Of a stretch of 64,000 nt of DNA, positions 1 to 10,619 are shown one piece after another; the stretch's first letter is position 1; the number at the start of each line of letters is the position of its first letter. The stretch is from Vespula vulgaris. Its lineage: Eukaryota > Arthropoda > Insecta > Hymenoptera > Vespidae. The notes beneath the pieces were generated by a model that was given only the letters and a program-made list of their open reading frames with translations, did not search any database and was not told the origin of the DNA. The stretch is from contig NC_066588.1 of NCBI RefSeq assembly GCF_905475345.1, positions 10,356,501 through 10,420,500 of the forward strand. Reading direction: 5' to 3'. Both the position numbers and the translations under genes were made by a program.

Positions 1-48
1 TTTTTTTTCCTTTGTTCCCTTTAAACCGTTATAACTCGCCTCCTATTG

Positions 49-65
49 GTCCGATCTGGACGAAA
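49..65 (-). other. CENP-B-box-like 17 bp motif, repeated in most monomers
   Basis: Read on the minus strand, the first monomer has T TTCG TCCA G AT CGGA C. The known CENP-B box core is N TTCG NNNN A NN CGGG N. TTCG and CGG sit at exactly the right spacing, and the two mismatches are G for A at the middle and A for the last G, so 7 of 9 fixed bases agree. Monomers with TCCTATCTGG (for example 2,029; 2,689; 8,458; 34,513) lose the second CpG of the motif; those with CCGCTCTGG (25,286; 33,857; 36,819; 39,618) change the neighbouring bases. Binding by a CENP-B or other pogo-transposase-derived protein is not shown, and a chance match in a 165 bp unit is quite possible. Confidence 0.25.
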
Positions 66-143
66 AAAATATGGGCGTAGAGGGCGCGACGAGCCCTTTC
101 CAACGACCCCGGTCCGGTTCTCCTAGGTGCTACAGTTTCGGAG

Positions 144-171
144 AAAAAAATTGTTAAAGAAAAATTTTTTT
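144..171. repeat. A/T dyad (potential hairpin) at the end of each monomer
   Basis: In the first monomer A7TT (144-152) is followed by the 10-base loop GTTAAAGAAA (153-162) and then AAT7 (163-171), the exact reverse complement of the left arm. The stem is 9 bp, A/T only. The same dyad recurs in most monomers. It is weakened where the T9 tract becomes TTTCTTTTT (for example near 2,145, 2,807, 8,572) or where A5 becomes AATAA (32,319; 34,622; 35,116; 37,584; 38,080). T-tract length varies (8, 9, rarely 10). The combination of A tracts suggests stiff or bent linker DNA between nucleosomes; this is inference. Confidence 0.7.
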
Positions 172-667
172 TTCCTTTGTACCCTTTAAACCGTTATAAC
201 TCGGCTCCTGTTGGTCCGATCTGGACGAAAAAATATGGGCGTAGAGGGCGCGACGAGCCCTTTCCAATGACCCCGGTCCGGTTCTCCTAGGTGCTATAGT
301 TTCGGAGAAAAAAATTGTTAAAGAAAAATTTTTTTTTCCTTTGTTCCCTTTAAACCGTTATAACTCGCCTCCTATTGGTCCGATCTGGACGAAAAAAATA
401 TGGGCGTAGAGGGCGCAACGAGCCCTTTCCAATGACCCCGGTCGGGTTCTCCTAGGTGCTATAGTTTCGGAGAAAAAAATTGTTCAAGAAAAATTTTTTT
501 TTCCTTTGTTCCCTTTAAACCGTTATAACTCGGCTCCTATTGGTCCGATCTGGACGAAAAAAATATGGGCGTAGAGGGCGCAACGAGCCCTTTCCAATGA
601 CCCCGGTCGGGTTCTCCTAGGTGCTATAGTTTCGGAGAAAAAAATTGTTCAAGAAAAATTTTTTTTT

Positions 668-832
668 CCTTTGTTCCCTTTAAACCGTTATAACTCGGCT
701 CGTATTGGTCCGATCTGGACGAAAAAAATATGTGCGTAGAGGGCGCGACGAGCCCTTTCCAATGACCCCGGTCGGGTTCTCCTAGGTGCTATAGTTTCGG
801 AGAAAAAAATTGCTAAAGAAAAATTTTTTTTT
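668..832 (+). repeat. Marker monomer GGCTCGTATT/TGTGCG/TTGCTAAAG (one of nine copies)
   Basis: This monomer variant has three linked changes: GCTCG for GCTCC, ATATGTGCG for ATATGGGCG, and TTGCTAAAG for TTGTTAAAG. Copies have the GCTCGT at 698, 3,501, 16,694, 20,819, 22,633, 24,283, 25,932, 27,747 and 43,722, and none lies beyond 43.8 kb. The linkage of three changes in all nine copies implies one founder monomer spread by block duplication rather than repeated mutation. TGTGCG alone, without the other two, marks a separate and more widespread variant (for example about 1,391, 6,174, 34,864, 49,694, 59,590). Confidence 0.9.
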
Positions 833-2976
833 CCTTTGTTCCCTTTAAACCGTTATAACTCGCCTCCTATTGGTTCGATCTGGACGAAAAAAATATGGGC
901 GTAGAGGGCGCGACGAGCCCTTTCCAATGACCCCGGTCGGGTTCTCCTAGGTGCTATAGTTTCGGAGAAAAAAATTGTTCAAGAAAAATTTTTTTTTCCT
1001 TTGTTCCATTTAAACCGTTATAACTCGGCTCCTATTGGTCCGATCTGGACGAAAAAAATATGGGCGTAGAGGGCGCGACGAGCCCTTTCCAATGACCCCG
1101 GTCGGGTTCTCCTAGGTGCTATAGTTTCGGAGAAAAAAATTGTTCAAGAAAAATTTTTTTTTCCTTTGTTCCCTTTAAACCGTTATAACTCGCCTCCTAT
1201 TGGTCCGATCTGGACGAAAAAAATATGGGCGTAGAGGGCGCGACGAGCCCTTTCCAATGACCCCGGTCGGGTTCTCCTAGGTGCTATAGTTTCGGAGAAA
1301 AAAATTGTTCAAGAAAAATTTTTTTTTCCTTTGTTCCCTTTAAACCGTTATAACTCGGCTCCTATTGGTCCGATCTGGACGAAAAAAATATGTGCGTAGA
1401 GGGCGCGACGAGCCCTTTCCAATGACCCCGGTCGGGTTCTCCTAGGTGCTATAGTTTCGGAGAAAAAAATTGTTAAAGAAAAATTTTTTTTTCCTTTGTT
1501 CCCTTTAAACCGTTATAACTCGCCTCCTATTGGTCCGATCTGGACGAAAAAAATATGGGCGTAGAGGGCGCGACGAGCCCGTTCCAACGACCCCGGTCCG
1601 GTTCTCCTAGGTGCTACAGTTTCGGAGAAAAAAATTGTTAAAGAAAAATTTTTTTTTCCTTTGTACCCTTTAAACCGTTATAACTCGGCTCCTGTTGGTC
1701 CGATCTGGACGAAAAAAATATGGGCGTAGAGGACGTGACGAGCCCTTTCCAATGACCCCGGTCCGGTTCTCCTAGGTGCTACAGTTTCGGAGAAAAAAAT
1801 TGTTAAAGAAAAATTTTTTTTTCCTTTGTACCCTTTAAACCGTTATAACTCGGCTCCTGTTGGTCCGATCTGGACGAAAAAAATATGGGCGTAGAGGACG
1901 CGACGAGCCCTTTCCAATGACCCCGGTCCGGTTCTCCTAGGTGCTATAGTTTCGGAGAAAAAAATTGTTAAAGAAAAATTTTTTTTTCCTTTGTTCCCTT
2001 TAAACCGTTATAACTCGCCTCCTATTGGTCCTATCTGGACGAAAAAAATATGGGCGTAGAGGGCGCGACGAGCCCTTTCCCATGACCCCGGTCGGGTTCT
2101 CCTAGGTGCTATAGTTTCGGAGAAAAAAATTGTTAAAGAAAAATTTCTTTTTCCTTTGTTCCCTTTAAACCGTTATAAATCGCCTCCTATTGGTCCGATC
2201 TGGACGAAAAAAATATGGGCGTAGAGGGCGCAACGAGCCCTTTCCAATGACCCCGCTCGGGTTCTCCTAGGTGCTATAGTTTCGGAGAAAAAAATTGTTC
2301 AAGAAAAATTTTTTTTTCCTTTGTTCCCTTTAAACCGTTATAACTCGGCTCCTATTGGTCCGATCTGGACGAAAAAAATATGTGCGTAGAGGGCGCGACG
2401 AGCCCTTTCCAATGACCCCGGTCGGGTTCTCCTAGGTGCTATAGTTTCGGAGAAAAAAATTGTTAAAGAAAAATTTTTTTTCCTTTGTTCCCTTTAAACC
2501 GTTATAACTCGCCTCCTATTGGTCCGATCTGGACGAAAAAAATATGGGCGTAGAGGGCGCGACGAGCCCTTTCCAACGACCCCGGTCCGGTTCTCCCAGG
2601 TGCTATAGTTTCGGAGAAAAAAATTGTTCAAGAAAAATTTTTTTTTCCTTTGTTCCCTTTAAACCGTTATAACTCGCCTCCTATTGGTCCTATCTGGACG
2701 AAAAAAATATGGGCGTAGAGGGCGCGACGAGCCCTTTCCCATGACCCCGGTCTGGTTCTCCTAGGTGCTATAGTTTCGGAGAAAAAAATTGTTAAAGAAA
2801 AATTTCTTTTTCCTTTGTTCCCTTTAAACCGTTATAAATCGCCTCCTATTGGTCCGATCTGGACGAAAAAAATATGGGCGTAGAGGGCGCAACGAGCCCT
2901 TTCCAATGACCCCGGTCGGGTTCTCCTAGGTGCTACAGTTTCGGAGAAAAAAATTGTTAAAGAAAAATTTTTTTTT

Positions 2977-4240
2977 CCTTTGTACCCTTTAAACCGTTAT
3001 AACTCGGCTCCTGTTGGTCCGATCTGGACGAAAAAATATGGGCGTAGAGGGCGCGACGAGCCCTTTCCAATGACCCCGGTCCGGTTCTCCTAGGTGCTAT
3101 AGTTTCGGAGAAAAAAATTGTTAAAGAAAAATTTTTTTTTCCTTTGTTCCCTTTAAACCGTTATAACTCGCCTCCTATTGGTCCGATCTGGACGAAAAAA
3201 ATATGGGCGTAGAGGGCGCAACGAGCCCTTTCCAATGACCCCGGTCGGGTTCTCCTAGGTGCTATAGCTTCGGAGAAAAAAATTGTTCAAGAAAAATTTT
3301 TTTTTCCTTTGTTCCCTTTAAACCGTTATAACTCGGCTCCTATTGGTCCGATCTGGACGAAAAAAATATGGGCGTAGAGGGCGCAACGAGCCCTTTCCAA
3401 TGACCCCGGTCGGGTTCTCCTAGGTGCTATAGTTTCGGAGAAAAAAATTGTTCAAGAAAAATTTTTTTTTCCTTTGTTCCCTTTAAACCGTTATAACTCG
3501 GCTCGTATTGGTCCGATCTGGACGAAAAAAATATGTGCGTAGAGGGCGTGACGAGCCCTTTCCAATGACCCCGGTCGGGTTCTCCTAGGTGCTATAGTTT
3601 CGGAGAAAAAAATTGCTAAAGAAAAATTTTTTTTTCCTTTGTTCCCTTTAAACCGTTATAACTCGCCTCCTATTGGTCCGATCTGGACGAAAAAAATATG
3701 GGCGTAGAGGGCGCGACGAGCCCTTTCCAATGACCCCGGTCGGGTTCTCCTAGGTGCTATAGTTTCGGAGAAAAAAATTGTTCAAGAAAAATTTTTTTTT
3801 CCTTTGTTCCCTTTAAACCGTTATAACTCGGCTCCTATTGGTCCGATCTGGACGAAAAAAATATGGGCGTAGAGGGCGCGACGAGCCCTTTCCAATGACC
3901 CCGGTCGGGTTCTCCTAGGTGCTATAGTTTCGGAGAAAAAAATTGTTCAAGAAAAATTTTTTTTTCCTTTGTTCCCTTTAAACCGTTATAACTCGCCTCC
4001 TATTGGTCCGATCTGGACGAAAAAAATATGGGCGTAGAGGGCGCGACGAGCCCTTTCCAATGACCCCGGTCGGGTTCTCCTAGGTGCTATAGTTTCGGAG
4101 AAAAAAATTGTTCAAGAAAAATTTTTTTTCCTTTGTTCCCTTTAAACCGTTATAACTCGGCTCCTATTGGTCCGATCTGGACGAAAAAAATATGGGCGTA
4201 GAGGGCGCGACGAGCCCTTTCCAATGACCCCGGTCCGGTT
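2977..4240 (+). repeat. Block duplication (pairs with 20,295-21,560)
   Basis: Eight monomers match 20,295-21,560 at a constant offset of 17,318 bp. Shared markers are GTACCC/CTGTTGG with the one-base-short A tract, two GCAACG monomers, GGCTCGTATT with TGTGCG (3,501 and 20,819), TTGCTAAAG, and an 8-base T tract (about 4,120 and 21,440). The same order, without the short A tract, appears again at about 24,000-25,000. Beyond the 3' end this copy carries CTACAG where 20-21 kb carries CTATAG, marking the breakpoint zone. Confidence 0.8.
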
Positions 4241-7200
4241 CTCCTAGGTGCTACAGTTTCGGAGAAAAAAATTGTTAAAGAAAAATTTTTTTTTCCTTTG
4301 TACCCTTTAAACCGTTATAACTCGGCTCCTGTTGGTCCGATCTGGACGAAAAAAATATGGGCGTAGAGGGCGCGACGAGCCCTTTCCAATGACCCCGGTC
4401 CGGTTCTCCTAGGTGCTATAGTTTCGGAGAAAAAAATTGTTAAAGAAAAATTTTTTTTTCCTTTGTTCCCTTTAAACCGTTATAACTCGCCTCCTATTGG
4501 TCCGATCTGGACGAAAAAAATATGGGCGTAGAGGGCGCAACGAGCCCTTTCCAATGACCCCGGTCGGGTTCTCCTAGGTGCTATAGTTTCGGAGAAAAAA
4601 ATTGTTCAAGAAAAATTTTTTTTTCCTTTGTTCCCTTTAAACCGTTATAACTCGCCTCCTATTGGTCCTATCTGGACGAAAAAAATATGGGCGTAGAGGG
4701 CGCGACGAGCCCTTTCCCATGACCCCGGTCGGGTTCTCCTAGGTGCTATAGTTTCGGAGAAAAAAATTGTTAAAGAAAAATTTCTTTTTCCTTTGTTCCC
4801 TTTAAACCGTTATAAATCGCCTCCTATTGGTCCGATCTGGACGAAAAAAATATGGGCGTAGAGGGCGCAACAAGCCCTTTCCAACGACCCCGGTCCGGTT
4901 CTCCTAGGTGCTACAGTTTCGGAGAAAAAAATTGTTAAAGAAAAATTTTTTTTTCCTTTGTACCCTTTAAACCGTTATAACTCGGCTCCTGTTGGTCCGA
5001 TCTGGACGAAAAAAATATGGGCGTAGAGGACGCGACGAGCCCTTTCCAATGACCCCGGTCCGGTTCTCCTAGGTGCTATAGTTTCGGAGAAAAAAATTGT
5101 TAAAGAAAAATTTTTTTTTCCTTTGTTCCCTTTAAACCGTTATAACTCGCCTCCTATTGGTCCTATCTGGACGAAAAAAATATGGGCGTAGAGGGCGCGA
5201 CGAGCCCTTTCCCATGACCCCGTTCGGGTTCTCCTAGGTGCTATAGTTTCGGAGAAAAAAATTGTTAAAGAAAAATTTCCTTTTCCTTTGTTCCCTTTAA
5301 ACCGTTATAACTCGCCTCCTATTGGTCCGATCTGGACGAAAAAAATATGGGCGTAGAGGGCGCAACGAGCCCTTTCCAATGACCCCGGTCGGGTTCTCCT
5401 AGGTGCTATAGTTTCGGAGAAAAAAATTGTTCAAGAAAAATTTTTTTTTCCTTTGTTCCCTTTAAACCGTTATAACTCGCCTCCTATTGGTCCTATCTGG
5501 ACGAAAAAAATATGGGCGTAGAGGGCGCGACGAGCCCTTTCCCATGACCCCGGTCGGGTTCTCCTAGGTGCTATAGTTTCGGAGAAAAAAATTGTTAAAG
5601 AAAAATTTCCTTTTCCTTTGTTCCCTTTAAACCGTTATAACTCGCCTCCTATTGGTCCGATCTGGACGAAAAAAATATGGGCGTAGAGGGCGCAACGAGC
5701 CCTTTCCAATGACCCCGGTCGGGTTCTCCTAGGTGCTATAGTTTCGGAGAAAAAAATTGTTCAAGAAAAATTTTTTTTTCCTTTGTTCCCTTTAAACCGT
5801 TATAACTCGCCTCCTATTGGTCCTATCTGGACGAAAAAAATATGGGCGTAGAGGGCGCGACGAGCCCTTTCCCATGACCCCGGTCGGGTTCTCCTAGGTG
5901 CTATAGTTTCGGAGAAAAAAATTGTTAAAGAAAAATTTCTTTTTCCTTTGTTCCCTTTAAACCGTTATAAATCGCCTCCTATTGGTCCGATCTGGACGAA
6001 AAAAATATGGGCGTAGAGGGCGCAACGAGCCCTTTCCAATGACCCCGGTCGGGTTCTCCTAGGTGCTATAGTTTCGGAGAAAAAAATTGTTCAAGAAAAA
6101 TTTTTTTTTCCTTTGTTCCCTTTAAACCGTTATAACTCGGCTCCTATTGGTCCGATCTGGACGAAAAAAATATGTGCGTAGAGGGAGCGACGAGCCCTTT
6201 CCAATGACCCTGGTCGGGTTCTCCTAGGTGCTATAGTTTCGGAGAAAAAACTTGTTAAAGAAAAATTTTTTTTTCCTTTGTTCCCTTTAAACCGTTATAA
6301 CTCGCCTCCTATTGGTCCGATCTGGACGATAAAAATATGGGCGTAGAGGGCGCGACGAGCCCTTTCCAACGACCCCGGTCCGGTTCTCCTAGGTGCTACA
6401 GTTTCGGAGAAAAAAATTGTTAAAGAAAAATTTTTTTTTCCTTTCTACCCTTTAAACCGTCATAACTCGGCTCCTGTTGGTCCGATCTGGACGAAAAAAA
6501 TATGGGCGTAGAGGGCGCGACGAGCCCTTTCCAATGACCCCGGTCCGGTTCTCCTAGGTGCTATAGTTTCGGAGAAAAAAATTGTTAAAGAAAAATTTTT
6601 TTTCCTTTGTTCCCTTTAAACCGTTATAACTCGCCTCCTATTGGTCCGATCTGGACGAAAAAAATATGGGCGTAGAGGGCGCGACGAGCCCTTTCCAACG
6701 ACCCCGGTCCGGTTCTCCTAGGTTCTACAGTTTCGGAGAAAAAAATTGTTAAAGAAAAATTTTTTTTTCCTTTGTACCCTTTAAACCGTTATAACTCGGC
6801 TCCTGTTGGTCCGATCTGGACGAAAAAATATGGGCGTAGAGGGCGCGACGAGCCCTTTCCAATGACCCCGGTCCGGTTCTCCTAGGTGCTATAGTTTCGG
6901 AGAAAAAAATTGTTAAAGAAAAATTTTTTTTTCCTTTGTTCCCTTTAAACCGTTATAACTCGCCTCCTATTGGTCCGATCTGGACGAAAAAAATATGGGC
7001 GTAGAGGGCGCGACGAGCCCTTTCCAACGACCCCGGTCCGGTTCTCCTAGGTGCTACAGTTTCGGAGAAAAAAATTGTTAAAGAAAAATTTTTTTTTCCT
7101 TTGTACCCTTTATACCGTTATAACTCGGCTCCTGTTGGTCCGATCTGGACGAAAAAAATATGGGCGTAGAGGACGCGACGAGCCCTTTCCAATGACCCCG

Positions 7201-8130
7201 GTCCGGTTCTCCTAGGTGCTATAGTTTCGGAGAAAAAAATTGTTCAAGAAAAATTTTTTTTTCCTTTGTTCCCTTTAAACCGTTATAACTCGCCTCCTAT
7301 TGGTCCTATCTGGACGAAAAGAATATGGGCGTAGAGGGCGCGACGAGCCCTTTCCCATGACCCCGGTCGGGTTCTCCTAGGTGCTATAGTTTCGGAGAAA
7401 AAAATTGTTAAAGGAAAATTTCTTTTTCCTTTGTTCCCTTTAAACCGTTATAAATCGCCTCCTATTGGTCCGATCTGGACGAAAAAAATATGGGCGTAGA
7501 GGGCGCGACGAGCCCTTTCCAACGACCCCGGTCCGGTTCTCCTAGGTGCTACAGTTTCGGAGAAAAAAATTGTTAAAGAAAAATTTTTTTTTCCTTTCTA
7601 CCCTTTAAACCGTTATAACTCGGCTCCTGTTGGTCCGATCTGGACGAAAAAAATATGGGCGTAGAGGGCGCGACGAGCCCTTTCCAATGACCCCGGTCCG
7701 GTTCTCCTAGGTGCTATAGTTTCGGAGAAAAAAATTGTTAAAGAAAAATTTTTTTTCCTTTGTTCCCTTTAAACCGTTATAACTCGCCTCCTATTGGTCC
7801 GATCTGGACGAAAAAAATATGGGCGTAGAGGGCGCGACGAGCCCTTTCCAACGACCCCGGTCCGGTTCTCCTAGGTGCTACAGTTTCGGAGAAAAAAATT
7901 GTTAAAGAAAAATTTTTTTTTCCTTTGTACCCTTTAAACCGTTATAACTCGGCTCCTGTTGGTCCGATCTGGACGAAAAAATACGGGCGTAGAGGGCGCG
8001 ACGAGCCCTTTCCAATGACCCCGGTCCGGTTCTCCTAGGTGCTATAGTTTCGGAGAAAAAAATTGTTAAAGAAAAATTTTTTTTTCCTTTGTTCCCTTTA
8101 AACCGTTATAACTCGCCTCCTATTGGTCCG

Positions 8131-10570
8131 ATCTGGACGAAACAAATATGGGCGTAGAGGGCGCGACGAGCCCTTTCCAACGACCCCGGTCCGGTTCTCC
8201 TAGGTGCTACAGTTTCGGAGAAAAAAATTGTTAAAGAAAAATTTTTTTTTCCTTTGTACCCTTTATACCGTTATAACTCGGCTCCTGTTGGTCCGATCTG
8301 GACGAAAAAAATATGGGCGTAGAGGACGCGACGAGCCCTTTCCAATGACCCCGGTCCGGTTCTCCTAGGTGCTATAGTTTCGGAGAAAAAAATTGTTAAA
8401 GAAAAATTTTTTTTTCCTTTGTTCCCTTTAAACCGTTATAACTCGCCTCCTATTGGTCCTATCTGGACGAAAAAAATATGGGCGTAGAGGGCGCGACGAG
8501 CCCTTTCCCATGACCCCGTTCGGGTTCTCCTAGGTGCTATAGTTTCGGAGAAAAAAATTGTTAAAGAAAAATTTCTTTTTCCTTTGTTCCCTTTAAACCG
8601 TTATAACTCGCCTCCTATTGGTCCGATCTGGACGAAAAAAATATGGGCGTAGAGGGCGCAACGAGCCCTTTCCAATGACCCCGGTCGGGTTCTCCTAGGT
8701 GCTATAGTTTCGGAGAAAAAAATTGTTCAAGAAAAATTTTTTTTTCCTTTGTTCCCTTTAAACCGTTATAACTCGCCTCCTATTGGTCCTATCTGGACGA
8801 AAAAAATATGGGCGTAGAGGGCGCGACGAGCCCTTTCCAACGACCCCGGTCCGGTTCTCCTAGGTGCTACAGTTTCGGAGAAAAAAATTGTTAAAGAAAA
8901 ATTTTTTTTTCCTTTGTACCCTTTATACCGTTATAACTCGGCTCCTGTTGGTCCGATCTGGACGAAAAAAATATGGGCGTAGAGGACGCGACGAGCCCTT
9001 TCCAATGACCCCGGTCCGGTTCTCCTAGGTGCTATAGTTTCGGAGAAAAAAATTGTTAAAGAAAAATTTTTTTTTCCTTTGTTCCCTTTAAACCGTTATA
9101 ACTCGCCTCCTATTGGTCCTATCTGGACGAAAAAAATATGGGCGTAGAGGGCGCGACGAGCCCTTTCCCATGACCCCGTTCGGGTTCTCCTAGGTGCTAT
9201 AGTTTCGGAGAAAAAAATTGTTAAAGAAAAATTTCTTTTTCCTTTGTTCCCTTTAAACCGTTATAACTCGCCTCCTATTGGTCCGATCTGGACGAAAAAA
9301 ATATGGGCGTAGAGGGCGCAACGAGCCCTTTCCAATGACCCCGGTCGGGTTCTCCTAGGTGCTATAGTTTCGGAGAAAAAAATTGTTCAAGAAAAATTTT
9401 TTTTTCCTTTGTTCCCTTTAAACCGTTATAACTCGCCTCCTATTGGTCCTATCTGGACGAAAAAAATATGGGCGTAGAGGGCGCGACGAGCCCTTTCCCA
9501 TGACCCCGGTCGGGTTCTCCTAGGTGCTATAGTTTCGGAGAAAAAAATTGTTAAAGAAAAATTTCTTTTTCCTTTGTTCCCTTTAAACCGTTATAAATCG
9601 CCTCCTATTGGTCCGATCTGGACGAAAAAAATATGGGCGTAGAGGGCGCAACAAGCCCTTTCCAATGACCCCGGTCGGGTTCTCCTAGGTGCTATAGTTT
9701 CGGAGAAAAAAATTGTTCAAGAAAAATTTTTTTTTCCTTTGTACCCTTTATACCGTTATAACTCGGCTCCTGTTGGTCCGATCTGGACGAAAAAAATATG
9801 GGCGTAGAGGACGCGACGAGCCCTTTCCAATGACCCCGGTCCGGTTCTCCTAGGTGCTATAGTTTCGGAGAAAAAAATTGTTAAAGAAAAATTTTTTTTT
9901 CCTTTGTTCCCTTTAAACCGTTATAACTCGCCTCCTATTGGTCCTATCTGGACGAAAAAAATATGGGCGTAGAGGGCGCGACGAGCCCTTTCCCATGACC
10001 CCGTTCGGGTTCTCCTAGGTGCTATAGTTTCGGAGAAAAAAATTGTTAAAGAAAAATTTCTTTTTCCTTTGTTCCCTTTAAACCGTTATAACTCGCCTCC
10101 TATTGGTCCGATCTGGACGAAAAAAATATGGGCGTAGAGGGCGCAACGAGCCCTTTCCAATGACCCCGGTCGGGTTCTCCTAGGTGCTATAGTTTCGGAG
10201 AAAAAAATTGTTCAAGAAAAATTTTTTTTTCCTTTGTTCCCTTTAAACCGTTATAACTCGCCTCCTATTGGTCCTATCTGGACGAAAAAAATATGGGCGT
10301 AGAGGGCGCGACGAGCCCTTTCCCATGACCCCGGTCGGGTTCTCCTAGGTGCTATAGTTTCGGAGAAAAAAATTGTTAAAGAAAAATTTCTTTTTCCTTT
10401 GTTCCCTTTAAACCGTTATAAATCGCCTCCTATTGGTCCGATCTGGACGAAAAAAATATGGGCGTAGAGGGCGCAACAAGCCCTTTCCAATGACCCCGGT
10501 CGGGTTCTCCTAGGTGCTATAGTTTCGGAGAAAAAAATTGTTCAAGAAAAATTTTTTTTTCCTTTGTTCC
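8131..10570 (+). repeat. Tandem 4- and 5-monomer higher-order units
   Basis: A marker monomer with GTACCCTTTATACCG (TATACC instead of AAACC) occurs at 8,261, 8,921 and 9,746, spaced exactly 660 bp (4 monomers) and 825 bp (5 monomers). It is followed each time by a TCCTATCTGG/TTCCCATGACCCCGTTCGGG monomer and a TTTCTTTTT/GCAACG monomer. The 5-monomer version adds an AAATCGCC/GCAACAAG monomer. The marker also occurs at about 7,109 and 12,714, so the module has been copied elsewhere in this subdomain. Lines of sequence 660 bp apart here are identical over hundreds of bases. Confidence 0.85.
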
Positions 10571-10619
10571 CTTTAAACCGTTATAACTCGGCTCCTGTTG
10601 GTCCGATCTGGACGAAAAA

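Larger units (their letters stand above)
9..173 (+). repeat. First complete monomer, used as reference unit
   Basis: Reference numbering starts at CCTTTG. Landmarks are TTTAAA (12-17), the 8 bp palindrome GTTATAAC (20-27), the variable CGCCTCC/GGCTCC box (30-36), TCCGATCTGG (42-51), a first A7 tract (54-60), ATATGGGCGTAG (61-72), GAGCCCTTTCC (84-94), the variable CCGGTCCGG/CCGGTCGGG box (101-109), CTCCTAGGTGC with palindrome CCTAGG, GTTTCGGAG (127-135), A7 (136-142), TTGTTAAAG, A5 and T9 (157-165). The common form has 72 G+C of 165 (about 44%), 36 C and 36 G, and 11 CpG where about 8 are expected. A length of 165 bp is near one nucleosome plus linker, as in many centromeric satellites. All six frames carry a stop: TAG, TAA and TAA forward; TAG, TAG and TAA reverse. 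Confidence 0.95.
1..2290 (+). repeat. Long block duplication, copy 1 of 2 (pairs with 15,996-18,290)
   Basis: This block matches 15,996-18,290 monomer for monomer, with the same order of about 14 variants. Shared rare markers are the one-base-short A tract (about 231 and 16,226), GGCTCGTATT (698 and 16,694), TTGCTAAAG, TTCCATTTAAACC (1,006 and about 17,002), tandem GGACG monomers, TCCTATCTGG and AAATCGCC. I noticed only about nine differences, among them TTCGATCTGG at about 873, CCCGTTCC at about 1,580 and GGACGTGACG at about 1,732. The left end is cut by the window, so the block may be longer. Confidence 0.85.

Noticed and set aside
121..140. TATA-like promoter (GCTATAG) in each monomer
   Set aside because: A short A/T match repeated in every unit, absent in the CTACAG variants, with no downstream gene; no support for promoter function.
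144..173. Rho-independent terminator (dyad followed by a T run)
   Set aside because: The stem is A/T only with no G+C pairs, it recurs 388 times, and there is no gene upstream.
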